Positions 33,287 to 44,978 of a stretch of 64,000 nucleotides of DNA are shown in pieces (positions within the stretch are counted from its first letter, which is position 1; each line of letters starts with the position of its first letter). The notes beneath the pieces were generated by a model. The model did no database searches. It had not been told where the DNA came from and saw nothing but the letters and a program-made list of their open reading frames with translations. The DNA comes from Phallus indusiatus (lineage: Eukaryota > Basidiomycota > Agaricomycetes > Phallales > Phallaceae): positions 62,001 through 126,000 of the forward strand of contig JAQFWX010000120.1 of the NCBI GenBank assembly GCA_027605045.1. The letters are read 5' to 3'. The translations under genes were made by a program, and so were the position numbers.

Positions 33287-34194
33287 TGAAATACGCGTCC
33301 AACTGGCCTATACGCGTTTTTCTCGGTTCCAGCACGACGCGTATAATCAGATGTGTCCTTTGAAAGTTAGTACTTGAGTGATGAAAGATGGTCTGTAATA
33401 GAATTTGATTGACCTTTGAGCTATGGCCTTTTGCCTATACAGGCTGTCTTTATTCAAATTTGCCCATCATGTGTTTTTTGGACATCGTCTTTCAGGTCCC
33501 TTAAAAGTTGAACTCGTGATTAATTTTCCATGGAATGTTCATTTGTCTAGGAGTTTCGCCACATCTGAGCCGTCGATAAAATACAACAGCATCCTCTAGT
33601 CCAAAGCGAGCAAATTAAGTAAACCTGTATTTCCTGCGGTCTGAAGAAACATACATGATACCTGAGGTCACTAAACCTGTCAAAAAGCAGAGGGATCATG
33701 ACCTTCTCGGTGAAACATATCGCAAATCAGCTCAGTCCGCCGGGCCGGTGAACACTTCGAATAACGTGCTGCACGTGTATCATTACGGTGCTCGCTGGTT
33801 CACCATTTTTGACGTTACATCCAGAGGATGAAAATTCAACCGACAGCCAAGCAATGAATCAAATCAGTGATGCCAGATCGACGAAGCAGATGACCTTGAG
33901 CGGCGATGGTGACGTGGTCACTGCAGTGTATGTTAAACGCGCGCGCCAACACACCATTGTTAAAACGTAATAAAAAAATGCCGTGTCTTTGTCGTATAAT
34001 ACATTTAAAAAAAAGAGAAGCGGGGAGGATTTCGTTACGCTAAATATTAAAAAAAGGATTGCGCATATATGTCGAATGCAAACGGTGTGAAAAAAAGCAA
34101 AAGTTGATATCTAATCAATGCAGCTGTTTATTTCTTGTACGCTTCCTGAACAAACCATCAGTACAAATGAAAATAGACCGATTGGTGAAAGACA

Positions 34195-36557
34195 TTAGAA
34201 TACCTCAAGCTGTTGTTTATACTTCTCTTCAATCTTCTTGCGCTGTAGCTTCTGAGCAGCTGTAACGAGTCCACTATGAGGTGTCCACTCGTCCGCAGTC
34301 AAAATGACGCCTTGCAACTGCTCAATGGATTTAAATCCATTCTTCTTGGCAACCGCAGCACACTCCTTCAGAACCAGCTTATTCACATCAGGGTTGGAAC
34401 ATAATTCAGGTAGAGGTTTGTCCGCCAACGCAGACAAGTCAGAACCTTCGAGCGTTTGACGAAGATGCGCCTCATGAGGGCAAATAATGGCGATAGGCTG
34501 TTTTATCTCGGCACTGGCGTGCACACACATATTCGCCACCAATGTACAACTCTTATACACGGATTCGAGACGCTCAAGCGCAACATACTAATATAAAATT
34601 ATCAGGTCATGCGGGAGTTGAAGGACGAAGGAAAAAAACAAGTACCTCTCCTCCTAATAATTTAACCAGGTTCTTGATTCTGCAATTGATGAGTATCATA
34701 CAGTGCATCACATACAGTAACTGCATACCTGTCAATGACGCTCAAAGTCCCGTCTGGATTGAATTGACCGATATCACCCTAATTAAATACCCTAAAAAAC
34801 GGAAGCTTTTAACCTCAGACAAGGCACCTTACCGTTCTAAACCATCCATCCTCAGTAAATATCGACCTATCGTTGTTTAGGTCTGGCCTCTTAAAGTACC
34901 CTTCCGTAACCGAGTTACCTCTCATTAAGATCTCTCCTTGTGGAATTGGATTAGTGTGTAAGTAGCCAGCTTCTGGGTGATCCATCAATTTAATCTCCAG
35001 GCAAGGGACCACGGGTCCAATGGGACCCTCTGAGTAATAACGAGGATGCATAAGAACTGAGGCAGCTGAAGTCTCTGTAAGCCCATATCCTGTAGACAAC
35101 ATTGTCAGTCAAGATAACGGAAGAAGCGAATACGATGATCGTACCTTGCAACATAGTAACCAAGGATAACCTTAAGAACTCTTGTGTTTCTGTGCTGAGG
35201 GCTGCACCGCCGCTCAGAACGTAACGCAATCGACCACCGGTAACTTCCTTAATCTTGTTCAGAACTAGCTTTTGAGCGACATCGCCTAAAATAGGCACGT
35301 TAGCCCGTTTCAGGCTTAGCGACCCTTCGAATAAAGCCCTCTTGATTATATTGCTCTCCTGAACCTTATGCAGAATAGACTTTCGAATGCTCTCCCAAAG
35401 GGCTGGGACACCGCCCATGATGGTCGGCCGAAAAGCGCGGATATCCCCTACACAGTTACGAACGGAACCATCCGTGATAGTTTTAACTCGAGCATACCCA
35501 GTGCAGGCACCATAGCATGTAAGAGTAAGTTCAACTACCATTTCGAGAATGTGAGCGAGAGGGAGAACACCAAGGTTTCTATCGGTTGACTTGAGCTCGT
35601 CCTGTAGGAGGTCTTTCACACCCCCCACTGAGATGAAAATAGAATTAATATTAGGGTTTTAATGATGGGACTGTTGGGTGAAACTAACCTACGGCCACTA
35701 TCTGCCTGTGTCTAAGAACGACTCCTTTAGGGGCTCCAGTTGTTCCACTAGTATACATAATACAAGCAATATCCTCAGGGACGGGGAGACGATTCGGCCG
35801 TGGTTTTCCTTTACCGAGTGCCCGTACCTCATCTATACTGTAGACCTTAATGCCTTCACGAGACGAACGTAATGTTTGCAAATCGCTGTCTTTCGGTTCA
35901 CCGTCATAAATGACAACCCGAATGCTAGTAGTCTGATTAATAATGCTGTTCAAAGTGGGAAGTAAATCATGATTCGTGAAAACGCCAGCACATTCTGGTT
36001 CGTTGAGGGCGTGTAATAAGCCGGATGCGCCAAGGCTATCATACGCCGTCGCGGTGGAAATATTGACAAGCATGCATGACTCGAACATGACTCGCCAATG
36101 CATACTGTGAACGGAGCAACGCGTAAGCGGAAGGGGAAAAGACAGAAAGAGACGGAGACAAGAACCTAGTGGAAGCATAAATATTCAAGACTTCTTTCGC
36201 ATTAATGCCAAGTTCGATGAGGCCATTAGCCATGTCCTGTACCCATTCGGCCGTTTCAACAAAGTTTATTATCTTGTAGTCCGTCAATTCATAATATTGC
36301 CAGGTCTTTTCTTCTTGCTCTCCGTTCTTGCCTGGAACCATCTTGGTTTCAGTGTGGACCTTGACAATATCCCGCCACCCGAAAGCTTCTTTGGTGCCTT
36401 GCATTCTGACGGCATAGTCTAAGATGTCGGACACGACGTTGACACCTTCAGCAGGCCTCTCTGTTAGGTATTCGGGGTGGACCCACGCCCGGCGGGGTCG
36501 AGAGCATCCTGGGGTTGCTTCTCCAACTTCAACGGTAGCTGGTGGATAAGATGGCAT
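34195..36557 (-). CDS. Long-chain fatty acyl-CoA synthetase (7 exons)
   Basis: Activates long-chain fatty acids to acyl-CoA with ATP for lipid synthesis, beta-oxidation or protein acylation. Minus-strand exons are 36557-36166, 36104-35689, 35627-35145, 35089-34833, 34778-34729, 34679-34646 and 34587-34195, giving 674 aa. ANL-superfamily motifs in order: the AMP-binding loop YTSGTTGAPKG (about 248-258), LPLAHILEM, GGRLRYVLSGGAAL, YGLTETSAA, GEILMRGNSVTEGYFKRP, GWFRTGDIGQF and, after the hinge, RIKNLVKLLGGEYVALERLES, the long-chain FACS signature region. It belongs to the Faa1/Faa4 type rather than the peroxisomal Faa2 type by overall similarity (inference). The C-terminus lacks a clear peroxisomal SKL signal. 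All donors and acceptors are canonical. Confidence 0.95.
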
Positions 36558-38085
36558 GATGATGACGAGTGCAGTCGGAAGGAGAAGATCCTATTTGTGG
36601 GTAGTCTCGGTTGTGACGCCTTGGGTCACAATTTACCTGTGCGCGAGCCAGCACTGGCGATGTGCAAGCGAGCGAGCGCGCCAAGATTTGACAATTGTAC
36701 ATACTATATAAATCAATTTATGGGCCTCGTCACTTCGGCCCGCGTCACTCATACGAACCTTGATTAACTCTATTTATGAGGTTAATTTATGTTTCTAGTC
36801 GTTTGGTTACTGAGATACCTTAGTTGTGAATCTTGTGGTGTTTTCGTGCGCGTGTGTGCATGCCAGCCAAAATATCGAAAAAGGCATCAATACCCTTTTC
36901 TTAAACTATTTGCCTTAGTTACCCTGCAGGGCACATATTTACATAAGTACAGCGATCAGTGTCATTGTACTTGGTATATGCTGGTGATTTCTGGACTCAA
37001 ACCTATGTCCGCCAAAGTCTCGCTGAAGAACTCGAGAGTCGAGTCTTGACTGCTGCATAATCCTCTTGGGCCTGACGACGGTAATTGCATAATTAAATAA
37101 AAGTGCTTAGAACCCGTTGTGCTTACCACAGCCGACGCGAATCAGGCCATGGCGGAGCACTCAGCAAATCTTGGCCGGAGAAGTCCGTTCTTATTTCATT
37201 GACATATCTCGCGCTGAAATAACTTCGACATCGATGAATCTCGTTCCATAGTTCAAATGGGTGTGAATTTACTTTCTTTTTGACCTAAATATATGTTCTT
37301 TTGTAATTAAAAACGCAAAAAATTTACATCATTGGTCAGTTATGTTGTACAAACCAATATTCACTGGCCAATTTCATTCCTGTCCAAAGGGTGCCTCACA
37401 AATCTAAAAACGGAAATAGAATGGGATATGTAAGCAATCACGTGCTGATGATCGGGAAATTCCCTGCTGGCATTGGCATTATTGAGATATGACTATCGCT
37501 GGCCATGAATAGTTTTTCGAGTTGGACACTGAAAAAACATGGTAGGAGCGAGAACCTGCAAACCCATTGTCCACGGAGATAAGGCCGTTAGACAATGGGC
37601 TGAAGGAAAACATTTTTCAAACCTTCCATGAGTGACCCTGCCAATTGGTCTATCTCAGGCTGGGCACGTTTTGGACAAAGATCGTTCTTCAAGTCGAGGC
37701 TACGCCGATGTCCGCGAGTCCGAATTGAATGACCTCATTTACCGCGAGTGGCTTTTGCAGTTTTTGCTTTTGTCCATGGTCTTTCCTGTCCAGTTCTGGT
37801 CTCTGCTAGTTTTGTACAAATGCCGACAAATGCCTTTGTGTTCTGCACTTGTTTCCTCCCCTTTATTCGCTTCTCCGAACCACCTTAGTTTTTTTTTTAA
37901 GTACACGCTACCTGGACAAGCATTTCTATACTCCAGCTTACTTCGCAAACCTCCTAATTTACTTTAAGTCACTCCTGACTTTAGAACGCGTGTGTTTTAC
38001 TTTTTTATCTAACACAGCTATCCACGGTGATTCCAAGGCGTGATTTCTATCTTCGGAGTTGGACAAACCTGACTGGTTAAGGAAA
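36558..38085. other. Divergent intergenic region, acyl-CoA synthetase / zinc-finger-like gene
   Basis: 1.5 kb without a recognised gene. A TATATAAAT stretch near 36705-36713 could serve the minus-strand gene (about 150 bases upstream). T-rich tracts occur near 37890. Confidence 0.4.
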
Positions 38086-39449
38086 ATGGATCACACTTTG
38101 GTGGGTGTTTCTTTCACTCATTCCTCTGCTACGTTTTCTCAACGCTTAAAAACTGATTTGTGTAGAGACCTTGTACGAACGAAATGTGGGCATCATTGGA
38201 GGAGGAACAATCATACTCTTCCTCCAGCTCGACGTGCCCGTCACCTTCGCAGCATGAAACTGAAGCTGACGTTGACGTTGACAATAAATTGAAGCTAACG
38301 GCTCACGTATCATCGTCTACACAGCAGGCTGCGAGTTCACGCTCACCGCGACGCGCGGGATCGGAGGGCCTTGCTGTGCCACCCACCCCAACTACACCAA
38401 ACTCATACCTCGAATTCAACCCTCAACATCTAGACCCCCTGGAAACACTTGCCGCTGTCGCAACCTGCTCTCCTGATTCCCTTTACCGTCTTACTGGTGA
38501 AGGTCAGACTGAAGCCACGAGAAGCAGCGCCAATAACACGGCAAAACAGGTATCGCCGGCAAAGGAAGACGACCGGGAGGAAGAACAGGAAAGCTTGGAC
38601 TGGTTGCGCTCTCCACATCACAAACGGAGTCCCCGGTCACATACTATTCATCATGCTCAACAAGGCGCGAAAAGGCAGCCATTACCGAAGAGTCAGCGCG
38701 AAGTGATGCCACGAAAGTCGCGTGCCACTCATCAAGGCCGCCACGGCCAAGTCGAGTCACCAGCCAGAAATTTAAGACGAAGACCATCACCGCCGTCAGC
38801 TTTACCTTCGCAACGAATTCTCTCTCGAACTTCGTCACAATCGTCGCCGCACTCACAACAAGCACAACAAGCACAACAATCACATGGTTCCACATCTCAA
38901 CTGCCATCCATCAGTGGGCCGTCCACTTCGAAATTGCCATCGGGCGATCATCACGATATGGTCGTCCGATACCCTCAGGCTAAAGGGTCTCGCCGGCCAG
39001 CACTCGATATATCATCGGAGCGTCTCCTTTCGTCGCTTCGGGACCAACTCAGGAAAAGCCAGTTTCCATGTTACACCATGCCTCACCCAAAACGTGACGG
39101 GTCCTTGTCCGGCAAAAAATGGCGCTGCACTTACGACTTTGAAAATGGAGGTCGCTGCACTATCGCCTGCAGTAGAAAGGGTGAGGCTCGCCGTCATGCC
39201 TTTACGCACGAAATACATTTGCGCTGGCTTTGTCCCAGCTTAGTCGTCAATACTAGTTCTTGTGGCAAGTTGTTTGCGAGGCAAGACGCGGCCTTGCGAC
39301 ATATCGAGCAGTCGAAAACGTGTAAAGAACTCGCTGCGAGCAGAACTGAAGGTTTTCCTGTTCTTGTATGGGAAGAAGAAGACGAAGTTGTTGCGAAGAT
39401 TGTTACTCTCGCATGGAATGGAGATGATAGCAACGAAGGAGATGGGTAG
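38086..39449 (+). CDS. Putative zinc-finger protein with Ser/Gln-rich N-terminus (2 exons)
   Basis: Family not firmly recognised. A 5-codon first exon (38086-38100) followed by a 65-nt intron (GTGGGT...GTGTAG, branch CTGAT) joins in frame to 38166-39449 and gives 432 aa. Alternatively translation starts at the in-frame ATG at 38184 (421 aa). Residues 1-290 are low-complexity, Ser/Gln/Pro/Arg-rich with poly-Gln/Ala runs, probably disordered. The C-terminal part has two Cys/His groups: WRCTYDFENGGRCTIAC... RRHAFTHE and WLCPS... CGKLFARQDAALRHIEQ. The second resembles a C2H2 finger (CGKLF-RxDAxxRH), as in fungal transcription factors. DNA binding is inference. Confidence 0.65.
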
Positions 39450-40007
39450 AACTATTGATTTCTTTTTTATTCCTCTGCTCCGATTCTTTTCTTTATTCTG
39501 CATTTATTCGTCAGCTGTTGTATTCAATAAACTCTCCGCTTCGCGTTCACATTTCTTATTGCATGTCAAGTTTTTCCTTGTATAAGTATAACTACTTCCC
39601 TTTGTACCAAGAGATTTACTACTATATTTCATATGGACGACATTTCACGACTCTTCTACTTTATATTTTCGCCATTTCGTTCTCCACGTCATATCATAGT
39701 TGATATTCACGCCGCGACATGCACATCCTCATAACCCCAATATAAGTTATTTAAACTAATACGTTTGCTCTGTGTGACATTTTCGCTTGTAGTGCCTACA
39801 AGTCAAGCTCAGCTGAAGATAAAAAACTGAATTGAATTCAACATGAACCTTGAAAATGTCATCAATTCGAATTTCCGCGATCGCCGATCCCGTCACGCGC
39901 ATGTCACGTGCGCGAGACTCACTGGACGCGTTTTCTAATATTAACCAGGTATAAAAGGCTCTTGAGTTGTGAAATTTCTCAATCCCATCTTGTTCCCCTC
40001 CTAATTC
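39450..40007 (+). promoter_or_regulatory. Promoter region of the RING/RRM gene
   Basis: No gene seen. Within 110 bases of the downstream start lie a CACGTG E-box (39905-39910), an ACGCGT box (39926-39931) and a TATAAAA box (39950-39956, about 55 bases before the ATG). Confidence 0.5.
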
Positions 40008-42424
40008 ATGGCTCTATCTTCCCTATTACCGGCGCGTGACGTGAGTATAACTCCAGCCGACCTTCAACAGTGTTCCCTTCCCGCACATCCTAAACGCTAC
40101 ACCAACGGCCAACGTGTTGAATGCATTTATCCTTCCAAACCGATATCACCACGCACACCCAGTAGTACCCTAACCGGGACAGCAAGCCTACGAACTCCTT
40201 ACACGCCACTTAGTGAAAGATCCTTCGCGTCATCATTCACATCTCCTATACAACAAGAAACTCTCCAGTCTACCAGTGATGCTTCCAAAGGCTTCCCTTA
40301 TCAACATCGAGCCCCCTTTCACACCTCTAACAATTCAAAGATTCACGGTAATAAGACGAAACATACGAGTTTGGCAGATCAAATTAACAATTGGCGAAAT
40401 CGGGCTCAGCTTAACGGAATCAAGGTCGGCATCGACGCTAGTGAAGAAAGTGAGTATATGCGCATATACCCCGTTTATTAACATGTTTTTGTTATACAAT
40501 ACTCCACCTCCTTCGTAATCCATGCGGGAACTGTATTACTTTCTCTTACTGAAGCAGCTCCTTCTTTTCCCTCAGGCAAGGAGAACAAAGAACAACCACC
40601 CATTGCGCGATATAAGATACCTGCATGCTTCAGTACACCATCACCAAAGCGAAATAACGAAAGTATTTACGCACGTGGCGCATACACCGCCCCTACGAGA
40701 CTCAGGCTCCCTTCCTTCGAAAGTGTACGTCTTCTAGTCTTATTCTTTCGATCACACTAAATCATTTCTTTTGCTTTTCAAGCCAATGCTAGAAACTCTC
40801 CATTCTAGCCCTGCTTCTCCTTTCTTTGTGGAATCTGTTCGAAAGAGAACCCTTTTATCTCCTCTAACAACTCCAGTGAGGTTTTCCAGTACACCCGATA
40901 GCCCATTCCCCCCGGGTCCGTTCTCGGCTGCATCTAGTAATGTTCCATCCTCTGCTCCTGCTTATCAAAGTGTTCCTATCCCGCCTGCGTCTCATGCTAC
41001 CGTTCCCGAGCTCAAAGCTAGCTGCACAGTCTGCGACAAACAACCTTCCGAATCATTTCGCATGATAGTTCTCGCGCCGTGCTCGCATATTCTTTGCTCG
41101 TCTTGTTTCACTGGTACGCTAAACATTGTCGGCGAGAAGAATATGACTTGCATGGAGTGTAATGCGCCGGTTGAGAGCTTTCACTTCGCTCTGAGTTTAG
41201 AGAAGAATAGTTATTCTAGTGATGCTGTCGACAGTTCTCGCTCTAATCCCTATTCGAAACCTCCAACGAATTCCCACTGTGAACTTGTTTCCAAATTAGC
41301 CGAATTGACTTCTAGCACAAAGATAATACCTCGTAAACCGGCCGCATCCGCACCTATTATTCGAGAGCCAATAGCTATCGCAGAGAGAGATTCAAAGACT
41401 GACTCCGACATTTCGGTTCTAAGACTCGACAACATTCCTTGGGTTCGTGTTTCTTCTCCTCATCACAGCCACATACCCATAAATTCCAGGATGTAACTCC
41501 TTCGGTTCTGAGAGATTTCTTCAAGCTGCCTCTATACTCCGTTCATACTCTCCTCGACCTGAAAGGCAAAACCCTCAGTCATGCATTCGTTAGGCTAGCC
41601 ACTTCTGATGCTCGGACGGCGCTTCGTTCGACTCAGAACGCAATCCTAGGGAAGGGACGCCGGGCTAGGGCTGTTACTGTTACGCTTGCGAGCTTGGATG
41701 AGCTCTTGATGACGGTTGGTGTCCGACTTTTCAGGGTGCTGCTTTGTTGTATCAACCCTGTTCTTTTTAGATCTATCCGCATTGGAGAGGTACGTTCCGA
41801 AATGGTGTTCCGTCCCTAGATGGACTCGAAACGGAGAGGGTCAGGGATGCTTTAAGTCACGGGTTGATTTCCAAAGAAGAGTTGAATGCTTTACGAGATC
41901 TTATACTCAATCCTAATGTCAGTCTTCTTTTCCAAGGGAAGAACATGCAGCATGGATTAGTTGATATGCTCTGTTAGTCTCCGTTTTTGAAGGACCCTAG
42001 ACTGCCCTTTTCTTCTTTGATCAACATTCTGGTGACGTTTCCTTCGGACGTGGACAGCCAAATGTTTTGGAATAAAGAGATACGGGTAATGCTCCACGGT
42101 ACGATATTTGAGTTTCCTCGTGAGAACCAAGTTTGACAATGGGAACTTAAGATGTCACGACGGGTATGCCTTCGTATATTAACTTGAATTCATCTGGTTA
42201 TCTCACTCATTCAGTTGCTGTCGAAACCGCGTGCGAACAAACACTAAAAACGAGAACTGGGTTAGATCTATTACTCGAATTACAAGATGCCGTGACCAAC
42301 TGTCGAAGTAAGCTTACCGGTCTCTTTTTGTTCTAGTTGTCAATGATTAACTTGCGCTCTAGTTTTCACCGATTTACAAAAACTGATTCTGCTTCAAACT
42401 ATCCAGGGACACTGTGAGACATGA
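40008..42424 (+). CDS. RING-finger plus RRM protein (8 exons)
   Basis: Exons 40008-40449, 40576-40724, 40783-41442, 41490-41714, 41771-41917, 41978-42098, 42152-42307 and 42363-42424 give 653 aa. The N-terminal 270 residues are Ser/Pro/Thr-rich and contain SKENKEQ at the first splice junction, a KEN-box-like word. Residues about 278-325 have a RING-type zinc site: CTVCDK, CSHILCSSC, CMEC. Residues about 408-490 resemble an RNA-recognition motif (LRLDNIPWDVTPSVLRDFF as RNP2, SHAFVRLATSDAR as RNP1-like), followed by IYPHWRGTF and a helical tail. RING suggests a ubiquitin ligase and RRM suggests RNA or protein binding. I do not recognise a named orthologue. All phases are consistent. Confidence 0.8.
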
Positions 42425-42560
42425 TCAGCTCGACGCGTAAAATAAGGTGCAGAAGGATGTTATTGTGCTTTTATTTCGTCTGGCTTTGCCTTGCGGATTT
42501 ATCTTTATTGTGATTGTAGCTTTCCGTTTATAATACAGCGTGTGCCATCTGGAGTTGCTT

Positions 42561-42771
42561 TTATTTGGCAAATTCCTGTTTGGCCTTTTGTAGAATGTTA
42601 TCGACATCCTTAAGTTTAAGGTCGCATAGTTTTTGGAACTGAAAACAGAAGAAATCAGGCGAGAAAATCTCGGTCAAACAAGCTGCTTACTTGCTCTGCC
42701 TCTGGAGATTTCGGTCTCCACTTGTACTTACGGACAACGGTATCTTTGGCCTTTCTGAGCTGAACACGTTC
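42561..42771 (-). CDS. 3' end of an unidentified gene, cut by the assembly gap
   Basis: Two minus-strand exons are visible: 42771-42691 (truncated by the gap) and 42638-42561, joined over a canonical intron (GTAAGC...TTTCAG). They encode a basic, helical C-terminus reading RKYKWRPKSPEAEQ then FQKLCDLKLKDVDNILQKAK and ending EFAK. I cannot assign a family. The rest of the gene lies in the gap. Confidence 0.55.
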
Positions 42772-43580
42772 NNNNNNNNNNNNNNNNNNNNNNNNNNNNN
42801 NNNNNNNNNNNNNNNNNNNNNNNNNNNNNNNNNNNNNNNNNNNNNNNNNNNNNNNNNNNNNNNNNNNNNNNNNNNNNNNNNNNNNNNNNNNNNNNNNNNN
42901 NNNNNNNNNNNNNNNNNNNNNNNNNNNNNNNNNNNNNNNNNNNNNNNNNNNNNNNNNNNNNNNNNNNNNNNNNNNNNNNNNNNNNNNNNNNNNNNNNNNN
43001 NNNNNNNNNNNNNNNNNNNNNNNNNNNNNNNNNNNNNNNNNNNNNNNNNNNNNNNNNNNNNNNNNNNNNNNNNNNNNNNNNNNNNNNNNNNNNNNNNNNN
43101 NNNNNNNNNNNNNNNNNNNNNNNNNNNNNNNNNNNNNNNNNNNNNNNNNNNNNNNNNNNNNNNNNNNNNNNNNNNNNNNNNNNNNNNNNNNNNNNNNNNN
43201 NNNNNNNNNNNNNNNNNNNNNNNNNNNNNNNNNNNNNNNNNNNNNNNNNNNNNNNNNNNNNNNNNNNNNNNNNNNNNNNNNNNNNNNNNNNNNNNNNNNN
43301 NNNNNNNNNNNNNNNNNNNNNNNNNNNNNNNNNNNNNNNNNNNNNNNNNNNNNNNNNNNNNNNNNNNNNNNNNNNNNNNNNNNNNNNNNNNNNNNNNNNN
43401 NNNNNNNNNNNNNNNNNNNNNNNNNNNNNNNNNNNNNNNNNNNNNNNNNNNNNNNNNNNNNNNNNNNNNNNNNNNNNNNNNNNNNNNNNNNNNNNNNNNN
43501 NNNNNNNNNNNNNNNNNNNNNNNNNNNNNNNNNNNNNNNNNNNNNNNNNNNNNNNNNNNNNNNNNNNNNNNNNNNNNNNN
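42772..43580. other. Assembly gap (809 N)
   Basis: A run of undetermined bases. Its real length may differ. It removes the 5' part of the minus-strand gene and the promoter of CDC123. Confidence 1.
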
Positions 43581-43584
43581 CGTC

Positions 43585-44937
43585 ATGCCGCGCTCAGACG
43601 ATTTATATCCAGTTTGCACGAGATCGTACATCAAGCAATTCCAATTCTCATGCTGGTACTCCGTATTTTCCAAAGTCGCCTTGAAAGCAACGATAATTCG
43701 ACCTCTGGATGCTACATTTCGAGATTACCTGATTTCCGATGGGATATTTGTTCCCGATGGCTCTGAGAACTAGTTTCGTTTTTAAGTTTGCATAATCATT
43801 CGACTAAGTACTAAACTCATCATTATTAGTCTAGCCGAAAGTACATTGTCAGACAGCGACTCTTCTTCAATCAATGAGGAAGATGACAGCGCGAAGCCAA
43901 CATATTTGTTTCCACAACTAGACGAGCAAATTCGTGCGCAAATAGATGCATACGATGCTGTATTTCCCAAGCTCAACTGGTCTTCTCCAAAGGTAAGATC
44001 TATCTCATTCCTAGTGATATGCGCCTGAAGTATTTTTACTTACAAGGACACCGCATGGGTCCTTCCAGGTCTGAAGTGCACGTCACCAGCTGACGTGTAT
44101 CTCCTGCTAAAATCTTCCGATTTCGTGCTCCATGATCTCGATCCGAACTTTGTGTTTGAAGGATGTGAAGACGAAGACGAAGTGCCATCACCGGATCTGA
44201 CTGAACACTCACCCTCGTCATACGAGCTAGAACTAGTTCTTAAAAGATGGTACGATATCGATCACGGCCGCGAATTTCGTTGTTTCGTCCGTGAAAATAG
44301 TCTTCTAGGTTGGTCAGTTATCTTATTTTTTTTTTTCAATTCTAAGAATATTCTAGGAATCTGCCAACGCGATCCAAATTACTATCCCACATTGAATGAA
44401 GAAATTAATCTTCAAAACATACCAGACATTATAACCTCTTTCTGGAAGAACCAGATTTGCGACAAATTTCCAGGAGGTGACAGCTGTAAGATTTCCTACC
44501 ATTCTTATTCATTCGGTTTAAAAACCTGGCTTTTACTTTTAGATGTATTCGACGTATACCTCAACCGCGCCCTTTCCTCCGTCTATCTCATGGACTTTAA
44601 CCCATACCATCCTAAAACTGATGCTATCTTATTCACATATGAGGATCTTCTCGAGATATTGAACGGTACACAATCGTCGAAAACTGGTGACTATAACGAC
44701 ATATCGGAAACAACGCAAGACAGCGCGCATCGTCCCGTTTATCGCATCATCGATTCACCTTATCACCCAGACGCGACTAAAAACGCTCCGGCCAATCAGC
44801 ATAACGCCGTACCTTATGACGTCTTACATTTAAGTGCAGGAAAAGATATTGCTACATTTACGGATACATGGGAAGAAGTTTTAAAAAAGAATGTAAACGA
44901 CTCTATGAATGATGATAATGAGGAAAGCGATGGATAA
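43585..44937 (+). CDS. CDC123: Cdc123/D123 family protein, eIF2 assembly chaperone (5 exons)
   Basis: Cdc123 is an ATP-grasp-fold protein that joins the alpha and gamma subunits of translation factor eIF2. Exons 43585-43772, 43830-43992, 44047-44308, 44357-44485 and 44543-44937 give 378 aa. Landmarks: FSCWYSVFSKVALKATIIRP (N-terminal), DGIFVPDGSENY, VFPKLNWSSPKDTAWV, LLLKSSDFVLHDL, YELELVLKRWYDI, EFRCFVRENSLLGICQRD, and VYLMDFNPYHPKTDAILF with the metal-binding D-x-N. The first ATG after the gap is used as start, and the first residues align with the family N-terminus, but an upstream start inside the gap cannot be excluded. The stop lies only 41 bases from the stop of MDN1 (convergent). Confidence 0.93.
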
Positions 44938-44978
44938 TTTTAACTAAATCTTTACTATCATGGAAGAGATGCGGGAAA

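Larger units (their letters stand above)
33086..34194. other. Intergenic region upstream of CE1
   Basis: Contains the CE1 promoter (TATA at 33161, motif at 33277) and the 3' flank of the acyl-CoA synthetase gene. A GCCGGGCCGG stretch occurs at about 33741-33750. No coding sequence was recognised. Confidence 0.45.

Noticed and set aside
42687..43773. Open frames running through the gap
   Set aside because: They exist only because undetermined bases cannot contain stops.
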